A DNA stretch of 10,066 bases. Origin: Cytophagaceae bacterium (GTDB taxonomy: Bacteria; Bacteroidota; Bacteroidia; Cytophagales; Flexibacteraceae). The stretch is taken from NCBI GenBank assembly GCA_947464365.1, contig CANHWS010000112.1, positions 1 to 10,066 on the forward strand, written 5' to 3'. Every line of letters begins with the position of its first letter. Position 1 is the stretch's first letter. Positions 1 to 6,492 of the stretch are shown piece after piece. The translations under genes and the position numbers were made by a program. The notes under the pieces were generated by a model. That model had not been told where the DNA came from and did no database searches. It was given only the letters and a program-made list of their open reading frames with translations.

Positions 1-59
1 CTTTGCTGCCTCGTTTCTAGTAGGATGGTATCGACATCAATGGCTTGCCAGTTGATCAT
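1..59 (-). CDS. 5' fragment of an unidentified protein gene, cut by the left edge
   Basis: An open frame starts at an ATG (complement of 57-59) and reads MINWQAIDVDTILLETRQQ before leaving the window. It lies 36 bp downstream of the DUF4836-like gene on the same strand, so the two could be co-transcribed. A Met-Ile-Asn-Trp opening followed by a short acidic and Leu-rich stretch is reminiscent of the small thioredoxin-like YtxJ (bacillithiol system) proteins of Bacteroidota. Nineteen residues cannot establish that, and no catalytic motif is visible. The start is chosen because it is the only ATG in an open frame in this gap. It could be another family, or not a gene at all. Confidence 0.42.
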   Translation of the reverse strand, partial: MINWQAIDVDTILLETRQQ

Positions 60-95
60 TTGCGTCGTCGGTAAGGAAGGCGAAATTTATGATCA

Positions 96-1802
96 CTACC
101 CATTGTCGTCGGTTGACCGAACTGTTGGCCCACCCGAACTTGGCAATCCATCAGAATTTGGCTCAACAGGGAGTTCCTCATCATCACTTGGTTCGGGTTC
201 TGTTGGTGCGGCAGATTGGGCACGGTTGAAGTTGGCATAGCTCATGAACATCAGCAAGGAGCGAGCCGCATTTTGTTTCTTCTCCTTCATCACGAAATCC
301 ATTCCATAGTTCATCCTTCCGTCGCTGGCGTCCAGATCAGATACCATCTGGATTTCTTGCATCGGGTTATATTTCTGGAGGCTATCTGTATTGGAGGAAA
401 ACTGGCCTACTAAGGAAGCCAATGGTGCAGGGTCCATCCACATCCCGAAAGTATGCCCCTCGATCACTGATTGCCAAGGCCCCTTCGCTACTTTGCCATT
501 CTCCACGAGCTTCTCGACATTGTAAGTGAGTGTCATGTGATCTTCTAGCTGAGTGATCCGGATAGGAAAGATCGACACCCCAAAAACATTGGGCTCTAAC
601 TGCGTCAAGACCTCCTTGTCAACCAAGCGCTTTAGGATATCACCCAACATCATTTGGTCACGGACCCCAAGCCTGATAGCTAATTTACTACTCATCAGCC
701 AACCATCTGCAGCTTGCGGCACATATCCCATCACACCAATCTGACCATCCCAGAGCTGCAAAAGCTCGCCGACATTGGTTTCGTAGGCATTTAGGTTTGA
801 GTTCAGGGTCTGGAAGGCAGAAGCTCCTGGATTGGCATTTGCGATCTGGAGTAAGGTGTCTGGTTCAATGGCCATCGCCATCACCAATGATGGCTTGTCG
901 ATAGGGCAGCCCGCCCAGAAGTTGGGTTTGGTTTTGGCACTGTATAGGCCTTGATTGGTGAGGCGCCCAGTCTTGCCTACTTGCGCACCTTTAATGCCAA
1001 ACTTTCCATCTTCGAGCGTGACATGCCCATAGATTTCATCGGCACTGTTTTCTTGGCTTGGCACCAAGGCAGACCGAACATAATAGCTCATGTCGGCCTT
1101 TTCGTCTTCAGTTTGTTTGAAGATGATGCTACTACCGATCAGGCTCTCCTTTTCGGATGTGTTGAGCTGGTCCCTTAGCTGATTGGTATAGTCAGCCTTG
1201 CTGCTAGCATCCTTAAGGGCTAAGAGTACCTGCTCATTATTCCAGACAATGTCAATGTCTTGTCCCACAGCAGCAGACCAAGTGCCTGAGGTTTCGGCTG
1301 GTTTACGCGTGATCCATTTCTGGGTTTCCAAATAGGTCTTGAAGTCAGTGGCTGAGGACAAACTAACCGAAATGATCGATACTTTGCCATCTGTCAGGCC
1401 TGTTGGCATGACGTATAGATAGACTGGGTCAGTTAAGCTGAGGCCAGACTTGCTGATGTCAGCCGCAAATACAGCGGTTGAGTCTTTAGGGTCCGTTGCG
1501 TCTGACTTCTGGAGCTGTTTCCAAATGTCGGACCACGAGACCGACTTAAATGCAATGCTACCAAGGTCCACCTTAACTACTGCCGTGGCCCGTGCGGGGA
1601 TGCGGCTGGCATTTTTTGGGTGGCTGCAGCTAACGATCATGACCAAACAGACCAAGGCCACGGCCTTTAGAAATAGCCATTGGATCGTGCTTCTGGATCC
1701 TACATGGAGAAGCGGGGTTACTTGGCAATTTGGCTGGGCACTTTGCGGCATTTGAGGTGTGTATGTAGCTGGTTGGCTGGTCAGGATTTGGCCTTGATAC
1801 AT
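96..1802 (-). CDS. DUF4836-like lipoprotein of unknown function
   Basis: This 568-residue protein has a hydrophobic segment at about residues 42-57 that ends in a lipobox, I56-V57-S58-C59, so C59 should be lipidated and the protein anchored to a membrane, probably the outer membrane or the periplasmic face. The mature part begins with an IPARATAVVKVDLGSI stretch typical of the start of DUF4836 proteins, which are common lipoproteins of Bacteroidota. A second domain-like part around residues 310-480 includes a LWDGQIGVMGY motif. The C-terminal 35 residues or so are Pro/Glu/Asp/Ser-rich and probably disordered. The function of the family is unknown to me. The start is uncertain: beginning at residue 1 leaves about 41 residues ahead of the hydrophobic stretch, long for a lipoprotein signal. 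The in-frame ATG at residue 18 (start at 1751) shortens this to about 24. The gene is divergent from the crotonase gene. Confidence 0.8.
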   Translation of the reverse strand: MYQGQILTSQPATYTPQMPQSAQPNCQVTPLLHVGSRSTIQWLFLKAVALVCLVMIVSCSHPKNASRIPARATAVVKVDLGSIAFKSVSWSDIWKQLQKSDATDPKDSTAVFAADISKSGLSLTDPVYLYVMPTGLTDGKVSIISVSLSSATDFKTYLETQKWITRKPAETSGTWSAAVGQDIDIVWNNEQVLLALKDASSKADYTNQLRDQLNTSEKESLIGSSIIFKQTEDEKADMSYYVRSALVPSQENSADEIYGHVTLEDGKFGIKGAQVGKTGRLTNQGLYSAKTKPNFWAGCPIDKPSLVMAMAIEPDTLLQIANANPGASAFQTLNSNLNAYETNVGELLQLWDGQIGVMGYVPQAADGWLMSSKLAIRLGVRDQMMLGDILKRLVDKEVLTQLEPNVFGVSIFPIRITQLEDHMTLTYNVEKLVENGKVAKGPWQSVIEGHTFGMWMDPAPLASLVGQFSSNTDSLQKYNPMQEIQMVSDLDASDGRMNYGMDFVMKEKKQNAARSLLMFMSYANFNRAQSAAPTEPEPSDDEELPVEPNSDGLPSSGGPTVRSTDDNG

Positions 1803-2023
1803 TTTGCTAAAATAGGGACCAACGGACCCAAAATCCTAACCATTGGGCCAGTTTCCTGATGGTTTTATCAAGTCATATTGCCCATCATCCCGTATTTTGC
1901 CACCGCATAGGCCCGCAACACCTTTCAGCTCTCACTTTTGTGAGTCTTTGATGTCCACATTCGGGGCAATTAGCACCAGACAAACCATACCAAGTACACC
2001 AATAAAAACACCTTATCCGAACC
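1803..2023. promoter_or_regulatory. divergent intergenic region between lipoprotein and crotonase genes
   Basis: These 221 bp separate two divergently transcribed genes and so must hold promoters for both. I could not find a clean Bacteroidota -7 element (TAnnTTTG) on either strand. On the minus strand a TATTTTAG lies just before the lipoprotein start, one mismatch from the consensus but too close to the ATG to be convincing. A perfect 5-bp inverted repeat, CTCAC-TTTT-GTGAG, sits at 1931-1944 and could be a small operator or hairpin. No plausible small gene was found here. Confidence 0.4.
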
Positions 2024-2797
2024 ATGGACTTTATTATCGTTGAAAAAGATGTAGCCCCATTTGTTGCCGTTGTGCGACTCAATCGGCCAAAAGAACTCAA
2101 TGCCCTCAATCTCCAGCTGATGGGCGAGTTAAGAGATAGTCTTGAGGCCCTAGATGCAGACGATACTGTGAGGGCGATCATCATAACAGGTGATAGGCGT
2201 GCGTTTGCGGCCGGTGCGGATATCAAACAGATGTCAGGTAAAACTGCGACGGATATGCTGATTGCTGACCAGTTTAGCACATGGGATCGCATCAAAAGGA
2301 CGAAGAAACCAATTATTGCGGCCGTCTCTGGCTTTGCACTTGGTGGGGGATGCGAACTAGCCATGACATGCGACATGATCATCGCAAGTGAAACAGCCAA
2401 GTTCGGCCAGCCCGAAATCAAGATCGGCGTGATGCCAGGCGCAGGCGGTACTCAAAGGCTAACCCGTGCCATCGGGAAGGCCAAAGCCATGGAGTTGGTC
2501 CTGACTGGCAAGTTTATCGATGCCAAACAGGCTGAGGCTTGGGGGCTAGTCAATAGGGTAGTGCCTGAAGAATTGTATCTGGAGGAAGCCATCAAACTAG
2601 CGTCCGAGATTGCGGCTCAAAGTCCCATTGCTGTGCGCCTAGCCAAGGAGGCAATCAACCACGTTGCCGAAAGTCACCTGAACGAAGGACTGCACCTAGA
2701 ACGCAAAAATTTCTACCTCTTGTTTGCCACCGAGGACCAAACTGAAGGTATGAATGCCTTTATCGAGAAAAGACCTCCTAATTTTACGGGCAGGTAG
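2024..2797 (+). CDS. enoyl-CoA hydratase / crotonase-family protein
   Basis: The 257-residue protein is a full-length single-domain crotonase, expected in the cytoplasm, where it would add water across the double bond of trans-2-enoyl-CoA in fatty-acid or amino-acid breakdown. The oxyanion-hole motifs are present: AGADIKQM at 63-70 (Ala65 aligning with Ala98 of the rat mitochondrial enzyme) and GFALGGGCELA at 103-113 (Gly108). Both catalytic glutamates of true hydratases are kept, Glu111 (in GGCE) and Glu131 (in FGQPEIKIG), followed by the GVMPGAGGTQRL loop at 135-146. These favour a hydratase over an isomerase or a decarboxylase, but the chain specificity cannot be read from sequence. The ATG at 2024 gives the usual N-terminus; there is no Shine-Dalgarno. 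No other beta-oxidation gene is adjacent. It lies 81 bp before tyrS. Confidence 0.93.
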   Translation: MDFIIVEKDVAPFVAVVRLNRPKELNALNLQLMGELRDSLEALDADDTVRAIIITGDRRAFAAGADIKQMSGKTATDMLIADQFSTWDRIKRTKKPIIAAVSGFALGGGCELAMTCDMIIASETAKFGQPEIKIGVMPGAGGTQRLTRAIGKAKAMELVLTGKFIDAKQAEAWGLVNRVVPEELYLEEAIKLASEIAAQSPIAVRLAKEAINHVAESHLNEGLHLERKNFYLLFATEDQTEGMNAFIEKRPPNFTGR

Positions 2798-2821
2798 GCA
2801 GCAGCTATATCATTTAACCAT

Positions 2822-2858
2822 TGGCAGGATCAGACCTAGCTATTAGTACCTTCTGCCA
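2822..2858. repeat. inverted repeat between crotonase gene and tyrS
   Basis: TGGCAG at 2822-2827 is matched by CTGCCA at 2853-2858. The pairing can be extended inward by one G-U and one A-U pair, giving an approximately 8-bp stem with a 21-base loop. It ends 20 bp before the tyrS start. No T-run follows, so it is not a standard intrinsic terminator; it may be a leader hairpin for tyrS or chance. T-box features were not recognised. Confidence 0.3.
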
Positions 2859-2878
2859 CTCGGCACGAACAACTCAAG

Positions 2879-4162
2879 ATGACCAATTTTATAGAAGAAC
2901 TACGCTGGCGCGGCATGCTAAGCGATATGATGCCTGGCACAGACGAAAAACTAGCTTCTGGCATGCAGGTTGCCTACGTCGGTTTTGACCCTACATCACA
3001 CTCTCTTCATATTGGTAACCTTGCGACCTTGATGTTGCTTGTCCATTTCCAACGGGCTGGCCACAAGCCAATTGCCTTGGTTGGTGGCGCGACAGGCATG
3101 GTTGGCGACCCAAGCGGCAAAAGTGCAGAGCGCAATCTGCTAGACGAAGATACCTTGCGTAAAAATCAAGAAGGTGTCCGTAAGCAAGTGGCCCAATACC
3201 TCAGCTTTGAAGGAGCTAACGCTGCCGAGGTGGTCAACAATTATGACTGGTTTGGCGGCATGGGTTTCCTTAGCTTCATCCGTGACGTGGGCAAACACCT
3301 GACTGTCAACTATATGATGGCCAAGGATTCGGTCAAAAATAGGCTTGAGACCGGTTTGTCGTTTACTGAGTTCAGCTACCAGCTGCTGCAGGCTTATGAC
3401 TTCTACCATCTCTACAAAACAAAAGGTGCAAGCCTTCAGATGGGTGGATCGGATCAGTGGGGTAATATTACCTCTGGCACCGAGCTCATCCGGCGAATGG
3501 CAAATGGGGAGGCTTATGCGATCACCACCCCCTTAATCACCAAGGCAGATGGGACCAAGTTTGGCAAAAGCGAAAATGGCAACATCTGGCTAGACCCGAC
3601 GATGACTTCACCATACCAGTTCTACCAATTTTGGCTGAATGTGGCAGACGAAGAGGCCCCTAGGCTGATCAGGGTATTCACCGTATTGGATAAAGAAACC
3701 ATCGAAGGCATCGAGGCCAAACACTTAGAGGCTCCCCACCTCAGGATCTTGCAAAAGGCTCTAGCAGAGGATGTGACACGATCAGTACACGGCCAAGCAG
3801 AGCTTGATAAAGCCGTGGAAGCTACTAATATCTTATTTGGCCAGGCTAGCCTAGAGGTGCTTTCTTCGCTGGATGAGGCCACCTTGCTTGACGTGTTTTC
3901 GGGCGTAGAAAAGCGGACAATTGCTGCTGCTGACTACCAAGCCAACAAACACAACGTCACCGAGGTGATAGCCGTCTTGTGTGGTACGATGATCTATCCC
4001 AGCAAGGGCGAAACCCGTAAAAGCATCTTGGCCGGTGCCTTGTCCATCAACGGCATCAAGGTCACTGATCCGGCTGGCCCGATCGACACTCCCTTGTTAC
4101 AAGGCAAATATCTCTTGTGCCGAATGGGTAAGAAAAAGTACTACCTTGTCACGGTGGCCTAG
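2879..4162 (+). CDS. tyrS: tyrosyl-tRNA synthetase
   Basis: The 427-residue class I synthetase charges tRNA-Tyr with tyrosine in the cytoplasm and has the usual length of bacterial TyrRS. The Rossmann fold starts with YVGFDPTSHSLHIGN at 33-47, where the HIGH signature reads HIGN (44-47). The tyrosine/ATP site region GGATGMVGDPSGKS lies at 69-82, the specificity segment QMGGSDQWGNI at 187-197, and the KMSKS loop appears as KFGKS at 227-231, as in E. coli-type TyrRS. The C-terminal S4-like tRNA-binding domain spans roughly residues 355-427, ending in GKKKYYLVTVA. The start at 2879 gives MTNFIEELRWRGM, a typical Bacteroidota TyrRS N-terminus, and lacks a Shine-Dalgarno. The Asn in place of the last His of HIGH is the only deviation from the family signatures that I see. 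Confidence 0.97.
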   Translation: MTNFIEELRWRGMLSDMMPGTDEKLASGMQVAYVGFDPTSHSLHIGNLATLMLLVHFQRAGHKPIALVGGATGMVGDPSGKSAERNLLDEDTLRKNQEGVRKQVAQYLSFEGANAAEVVNNYDWFGGMGFLSFIRDVGKHLTVNYMMAKDSVKNRLETGLSFTEFSYQLLQAYDFYHLYKTKGASLQMGGSDQWGNITSGTELIRRMANGEAYAITTPLITKADGTKFGKSENGNIWLDPTMTSPYQFYQFWLNVADEEAPRLIRVFTVLDKETIEGIEAKHLEAPHLRILQKALAEDVTRSVHGQAELDKAVEATNILFGQASLEVLSSLDEATLLDVFSGVEKRTIAAADYQANKHNVTEVIAVLCGTMIYPSKGETRKSILAGALSINGIKVTDPAGPIDTPLLQGKYLLCRMGKKKYYLVTVA

Positions 4163-4194
4163 CGGCTGTCAATCCCAACTTCAATTGATTTTAG

Positions 4195-4214
4195 GGTGGT
4201 ATAATTTCACCACC
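4195..4214. repeat. inverted repeat in the tyrS-tpiA gap
   Basis: GGTGGT (4195-4200) and ACCACC (4209-4214) form a perfect 6-bp stem around an 8-base AT-rich loop, ATAATTTC. It lies 31 bp before the tpiA start. There is no T-run downstream, so it is a poor terminator. A TATAAT string overlaps the stem and loop (4200-4205), so it could equally be an operator-like site over a promoter; no matching upstream element at proper spacing was found. Confidence 0.35.
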
Positions 4215-4245
4215 AAACCTACCTTCAGCCCTCACTTACATCATT

Positions 4246-5007
4246 ATGCGTAAGCAAATCGTAGCCGGAAACTGGAAAATGAACAAGACCCTAGACCAGG
4301 GCCTGCAACTCGTTTCCGAAATCGTAAACATGGTTCAGGACGAAGTCCATAACGGAGCCTTAGTCGTTTTGTGTCCGCCATTTACTCATTTACAATCAGT
4401 AGTCCACCTTACCAAAGGACGGACCAACGTATTTGTTGGTGCTCAAAACTGCAGCGACAAGGTAAGCGGAGCCTTTACAGGTGAGGTCTCTGCCGAAATG
4501 TTGGCTTCATTGGGTGTACAGTACGTTATCTTGGGCCACAGCGAACGCCGTGAGTACTTTGCCGAAACCAATGCACAGCTCGCTGCCAAAGTTGACCTCG
4601 CATTAGCGAACGGCTTAAAGCCAATCTTTTGCTGTGGCGAAACCCTATTCCAGCGCCAAGAGCAAGACTACAAAGCCCTTGTTTGTGAGCAGCTAACTGA
4701 GAGTTTGTTCCACCTCAGTGCCGACCAAATTACTGGTTTTGTCATCGCTTACGAACCTATTTGGGCAATTGGCACCGGCCTAACCGCCAGCAAGGAGCAA
4801 GCCCAAGAAATGCACCTCACCATCCGTGATCACTTTGCGGCTAAGTATGGTGCCGAAGTTGCGGCCTCACTCAGCATACTGTATGGTGGCAGTGCAAAGC
4901 CAAGCAATGCCCCTGAGCTATTTGCAAATCCTGATGTAGATGGAGGGCTTATCGGTGGAGCCTCATTGCTGTCGCGTGACTTTACGGATATCGTCAAGGC
5001 GCTTTAG
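4246..5007 (+). CDS. tpiA: triosephosphate isomerase
   Basis: The 253-residue TIM-barrel enzyme interconverts dihydroxyacetone phosphate and glyceraldehyde 3-phosphate in glycolysis and gluconeogenesis, and normally works as a cytoplasmic dimer. All catalytic signatures are intact: Asn9 and Lys11 in GNWKMN, the electrophile His98 in ILGHSERR, the base Glu170 in AYEPIWAIGTG, whose second half is the mobile loop 6, the YGGS segment at 213-216, and the phosphate-binding GGASL near 237-241. Length matches the family. The ATG at 4246 puts GNWKMN at the normal distance from the N-terminus. It is 83 bp after tyrS and 56 bp before the small repeat-protein gene, so co-transcription is possible but not shown. 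Confidence 0.98.
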   Translation: MRKQIVAGNWKMNKTLDQGLQLVSEIVNMVQDEVHNGALVVLCPPFTHLQSVVHLTKGRTNVFVGAQNCSDKVSGAFTGEVSAEMLASLGVQYVILGHSERREYFAETNAQLAAKVDLALANGLKPIFCCGETLFQRQEQDYKALVCEQLTESLFHLSADQITGFVIAYEPIWAIGTGLTASKEQAQEMHLTIRDHFAAKYGAEVAASLSILYGGSAKPSNAPELFANPDVDGGLIGGASLLSRDFTDIVKAL

Positions 5008-5063
5008 TCGCACTAAAAACGTTGTCCATTAAAAGACTTACTATATCACCCCAACCATTTGAC

Positions 5064-5450
5064 ATGACCAGCACCAAATCAAAAGCGAAGGGAGCCAACG
5101 CCTCCCGATTCCTACTTGCGTTGGGGCTGGTTTTGTTGTTGGGGGTGATGGCTGGTCCAAAGGCCATGGCACAATCTCGGGCTGATAGGTGCAACCTAAA
5201 AGGCCGTGTTTTCGTTGAGGCCAGAAGAGGCATGGCCCAATTTTCAGTCTTTATAGAAGAGTCCGAAGGTTTGGCAGACGTCAGGGTCTTCAAGGAGGAT
5301 AACCCACTATTTGCTGACAAGGCAGGCAAGTGGCACTTCGTTAAAAGTCGAGGGTTGGCTGACTTTACTGTCTTTATAGAAGAGACAAAAAACTTGGCTG
5401 ACTTCACGATCTTTTATACCGAAACCGAAGCCTTTGCAGGCTGTCAATAG
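5064..5450 (+). CDS. small secreted protein of six 13-residue repeats (DUF6150-like)
   Basis: The 128-residue protein begins with a basic n-region and a hydrophobic core (about 15-31), followed by AMA-QS, a good signal peptidase I site after Ala36; it lacks a lipobox, so export to the periplasm or beyond is expected. The mature part of about 92 residues is almost wholly six repeats of 13 residues (47-59, 60-72, 73-85, 88-100, 101-113, 114-126) with the pattern x-x-V-F-x-E-x-x-x-G-L-A-D, each likely a beta strand plus turn. Cys43 just before and Cys127 just after the array could form a closing disulfide. The pattern recalls DUF6150 proteins of Bacteroidota, from memory only; function unknown. 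An upstream in-frame TTG at 5022 was set aside because the ATG at 5064 gives a proper signal peptide. Confidence 0.75.
   Translation: MTSTKSKAKGANASRFLLALGLVLLLGVMAGPKAMAQSRADRCNLKGRVFVEARRGMAQFSVFIEESEGLADVRVFKEDNPLFADKAGKWHFVKSRGLADFTVFIEETKNLADFTIFYTETEAFAGCQ
5202..5441 (+). repeat. 39-bp-periodic coding repeats in the secreted protein gene
   Basis: Six units of 39 bp encode the 13-residue repeats, with a 6-bp insertion (codons 86-87, Lys-Ala) between units three and four. Units two (5241-5279) and five (5364-5402) are most alike, sharing FxVFIEExxxLAD and the DNA string GTCTTTATAGAAGAG. The other units have drifted at the DNA level, suggesting old duplication held by protein structure and not recent slippage. 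Confidence 0.7.
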
Positions 5451-5479
5451 CGCTAAGGTCTTATCCAAGTAATTTTCTT

Positions 5480-5959
5480 GTGAAAAAAATAGCTGTTTTC
5501 CCTGGTTCGTTTGACCCTTTCACCAAAGGCCATGAGGATATTGTCCGCCGTGGGATCATGCTCTTTGACGAGATCATTATCGGGATAGGGGTGAACACAA
5601 CCAAAACGCGGTACTTCTCGGCAGAGTTGATGCAGGCCAGCATAGCATATACCTTTCAGGATCTATCTAATGTGAAGGTCGCCATATTCAGCGGCCTAAC
5701 AGCTAGCTTCGCTACCGAACATGGTGCCAACTTTCTGCTGCGTGGCGTGCGAAACACCACTGACTTTGAGTATGAAAACACGGTGGCCCAAGCCAATGCC
5801 TACTTGGTGCCGGGGCTTGATACTTTTTTCCTGATTACCTCGCCCGCTTTGGCTAGTATCAATAGTACCATCGTTCGGGACCTGCATAAATACAACGCTC
5901 CGGTCGATGCCTTCCTGCCTTATCCATTGGCGGCTATGATTGACAAGTTTGGCGGCTAG
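5480..5959 (+). CDS. coaD: phosphopantetheine adenylyltransferase
   Basis: The 159-residue protein is a standard bacterial CoaD, which transfers AMP from ATP to 4'-phosphopantetheine to make dephospho-CoA, the penultimate step of coenzyme A synthesis, in the cytoplasm as a hexamer. The nucleotidyltransferase signature GSFDPFTKGH is at 9-18, with T15-x-G17-H18 as the T/HxGH motif. The substrate-binding segment LLRGVRNTTDFEYE is at 86-99, and the second ATP motif, usually SSTxVRE-like, reads INSTIVRDL at 127-135. The start is GTG at 5480, which gives the conserved MKKIAVFPGSFDP N-terminus; no ATG is available closer. It follows the repeat-protein gene by 29 bp, so the two are probably on one transcript. 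Confidence 0.97.
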   Translation: MKKIAVFPGSFDPFTKGHEDIVRRGIMLFDEIIIGIGVNTTKTRYFSAELMQASIAYTFQDLSNVKVAIFSGLTASFATEHGANFLLRGVRNTTDFEYENTVAQANAYLVPGLDTFFLITSPALASINSTIVRDLHKYNAPVDAFLPYPLAAMIDKFGG

Positions 5960-5987
5960 TAGTGGTCCTACCGGGCGGCTATCGAAA

Positions 5988-6003
5988 AAACCTACCTAGG
6001 TTT
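5988..6003 (+). terminator. possible short hairpin terminator after coaD
   Basis: AAACCTA (5988-5994) pairs perfectly with TAGGTTT (5997-6003), a 16-bp palindromic element 28 bp after the coaD stop. A run of six A's leads in, but only three T's belong to the end of the stem and no longer T-run follows, so termination would be weak. It may also be a protein-binding palindrome. Confidence 0.33.
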
Positions 6004-6028
6004 GCTAGAAATAGGCCACCGATTGCCT

Positions 6029-6036
6029 TAAATTTG
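6029..6036 (+). promoter_or_regulatory. candidate Bacteroidota -7 promoter element for ftsL-ftsI
   Basis: TAAATTTG matches the Bacteroidota primary sigma -7 consensus TAnnTTTG exactly. A TTTG at 6001-6004 could serve as the -33 element, although the 24-bp spacing is longer than the usual 19-21. This would give a leader of about 70 bases before the ftsL-like start. A TTGACA at 6041-6046 has no matching TATAAT-like box at proper spacing. Confidence 0.35.
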
Positions 6037-6076
6037 TGAGTTGACAGCCACTAGAAAATGTGGTGTGTTTCCTGAT

Positions 6077-6090
6077 GCCAATATTTTGGC
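6077..6090 (+). repeat. small hairpin in the ftsL leader
   Basis: GCCAA (6077-6081) and TTGGC (6086-6090) form a perfect 5-bp stem with a TATT loop, followed by a T-rich stretch (TTCTTC). It lies 21 bp before the ftsL-like start. It is short and may be chance, or a modest leader hairpin. Confidence 0.25.
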
Positions 6091-6111
6091 TTCTTCATTA
6101 TCATTAGCACA

Positions 6112-6492
6112 ATGGCCGGCACACAGCGTACCATTAAGGAGATCAAAACCCCTGCCCAGAAAAAGCAGCCTGGCTTGGCCTCAGCCATGTCACAGATCGA
6201 CGTGGACGCACTTTTTGAGACAGGCCTCAAAGGTGAGTTCTTGAAACGTGGTGCTTGGCTTTTTTTGCTGCTGATCGCCTACATCGGCAATAACCACTGG
6301 GCCAATAAGTTCATGTACCAGCTTAACAAAACCAAAGAACAGGCCGAGGATCTCCGTGTGGACTATACCACCATTAAACATGAGTATATGTTCCGGAGTA
6401 AGCAAAGTGAAGTAGCCAAAAGCATGGAGGCCGTTAGTATCGTCGAGAGCAATGTGCCGCCGCGTAAAATCAAGATTGAAGTCCCGGAATAA
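6112..6492 (+). CDS. ftsL: FtsL-like cell division protein
   Basis: This 126-residue protein has the layout of the FtsL-like divisome subunit of Bacteroidota: a cytoplasmic N-terminal part of about 46 residues rich in Lys and Gln, one membrane segment at about 47-60 (GAWLFLLLIAYIGN), and a periplasmic part with heptad-like coiled-coil character at about 66-105 (LNKTKEQAEDLRVDYTTIKHEY), ending in a Pro-rich tail. FtsL bridges the FtsQB branch and the septal synthase FtsWI. Sequence similarity in this family is low, and the call rests on architecture, the RSKQSEVAK motif region typical of Bacteroidota homologues, and position directly before the FtsI-type gene. Its TAA stop overlaps the next ATG by one base (TAATG), implying translational coupling. 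Confidence 0.82.
   Translation: MAGTQRTIKEIKTPAQKKQPGLASAMSQIDVDALFETGLKGEFLKRGAWLFLLLIAYIGNNHWANKFMYQLNKTKEQAEDLRVDYTTIKHEYMFRSKQSEVAKSMEAVSIVESNVPPRKIKIEVPE

Noticed and set aside
1811..1829. GGGACC-AAC-GGACCC as a hairpin ahead of the DUF4836-like gene
   Set aside because: The stem has a central A-A mismatch and a three-base loop, leaving only short paired segments.
1885..2421. 178-codon minus-strand open frame opposite the crotonase gene, whose C-terminal part includes a CPECGH zinc-ribbon-like string
   Set aside because: Most of it is antisense to the well-supported crotonase gene, its composition is not protein-like, and the CxxC string falls in the intergenic part without a second Cys pair in a proper zinc-ribbon arrangement.
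2798..2878. T-box riboswitch ahead of tyrS
   Set aside because: The gap is only 81 bp, lacks the conserved T-box sequence and specifier stem, and T-boxes are not expected in Bacteroidota.
5022..5063. Upstream TTG start for the secreted repeat protein, adding 14 residues
   Set aside because: The ATG at 5064 gives a compact, normal signal peptide; the extension would push the hydrophobic core away from the N-terminus.
6041..6046. TTGACA as a sigma-70 -35 box for ftsL-ftsI
   Set aside because: No TATAAT-like box lies 16-18 bp downstream, and Bacteroidota primary sigma uses a different consensus; TAAATTTG at 6029 fits better.
6041..6244. 67-codon plus-strand open frame across the ftsL leader and 5' end
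   Set aside because: It begins at a TTG, overlaps the FtsL-like gene in another frame, and has no recognisable protein character.
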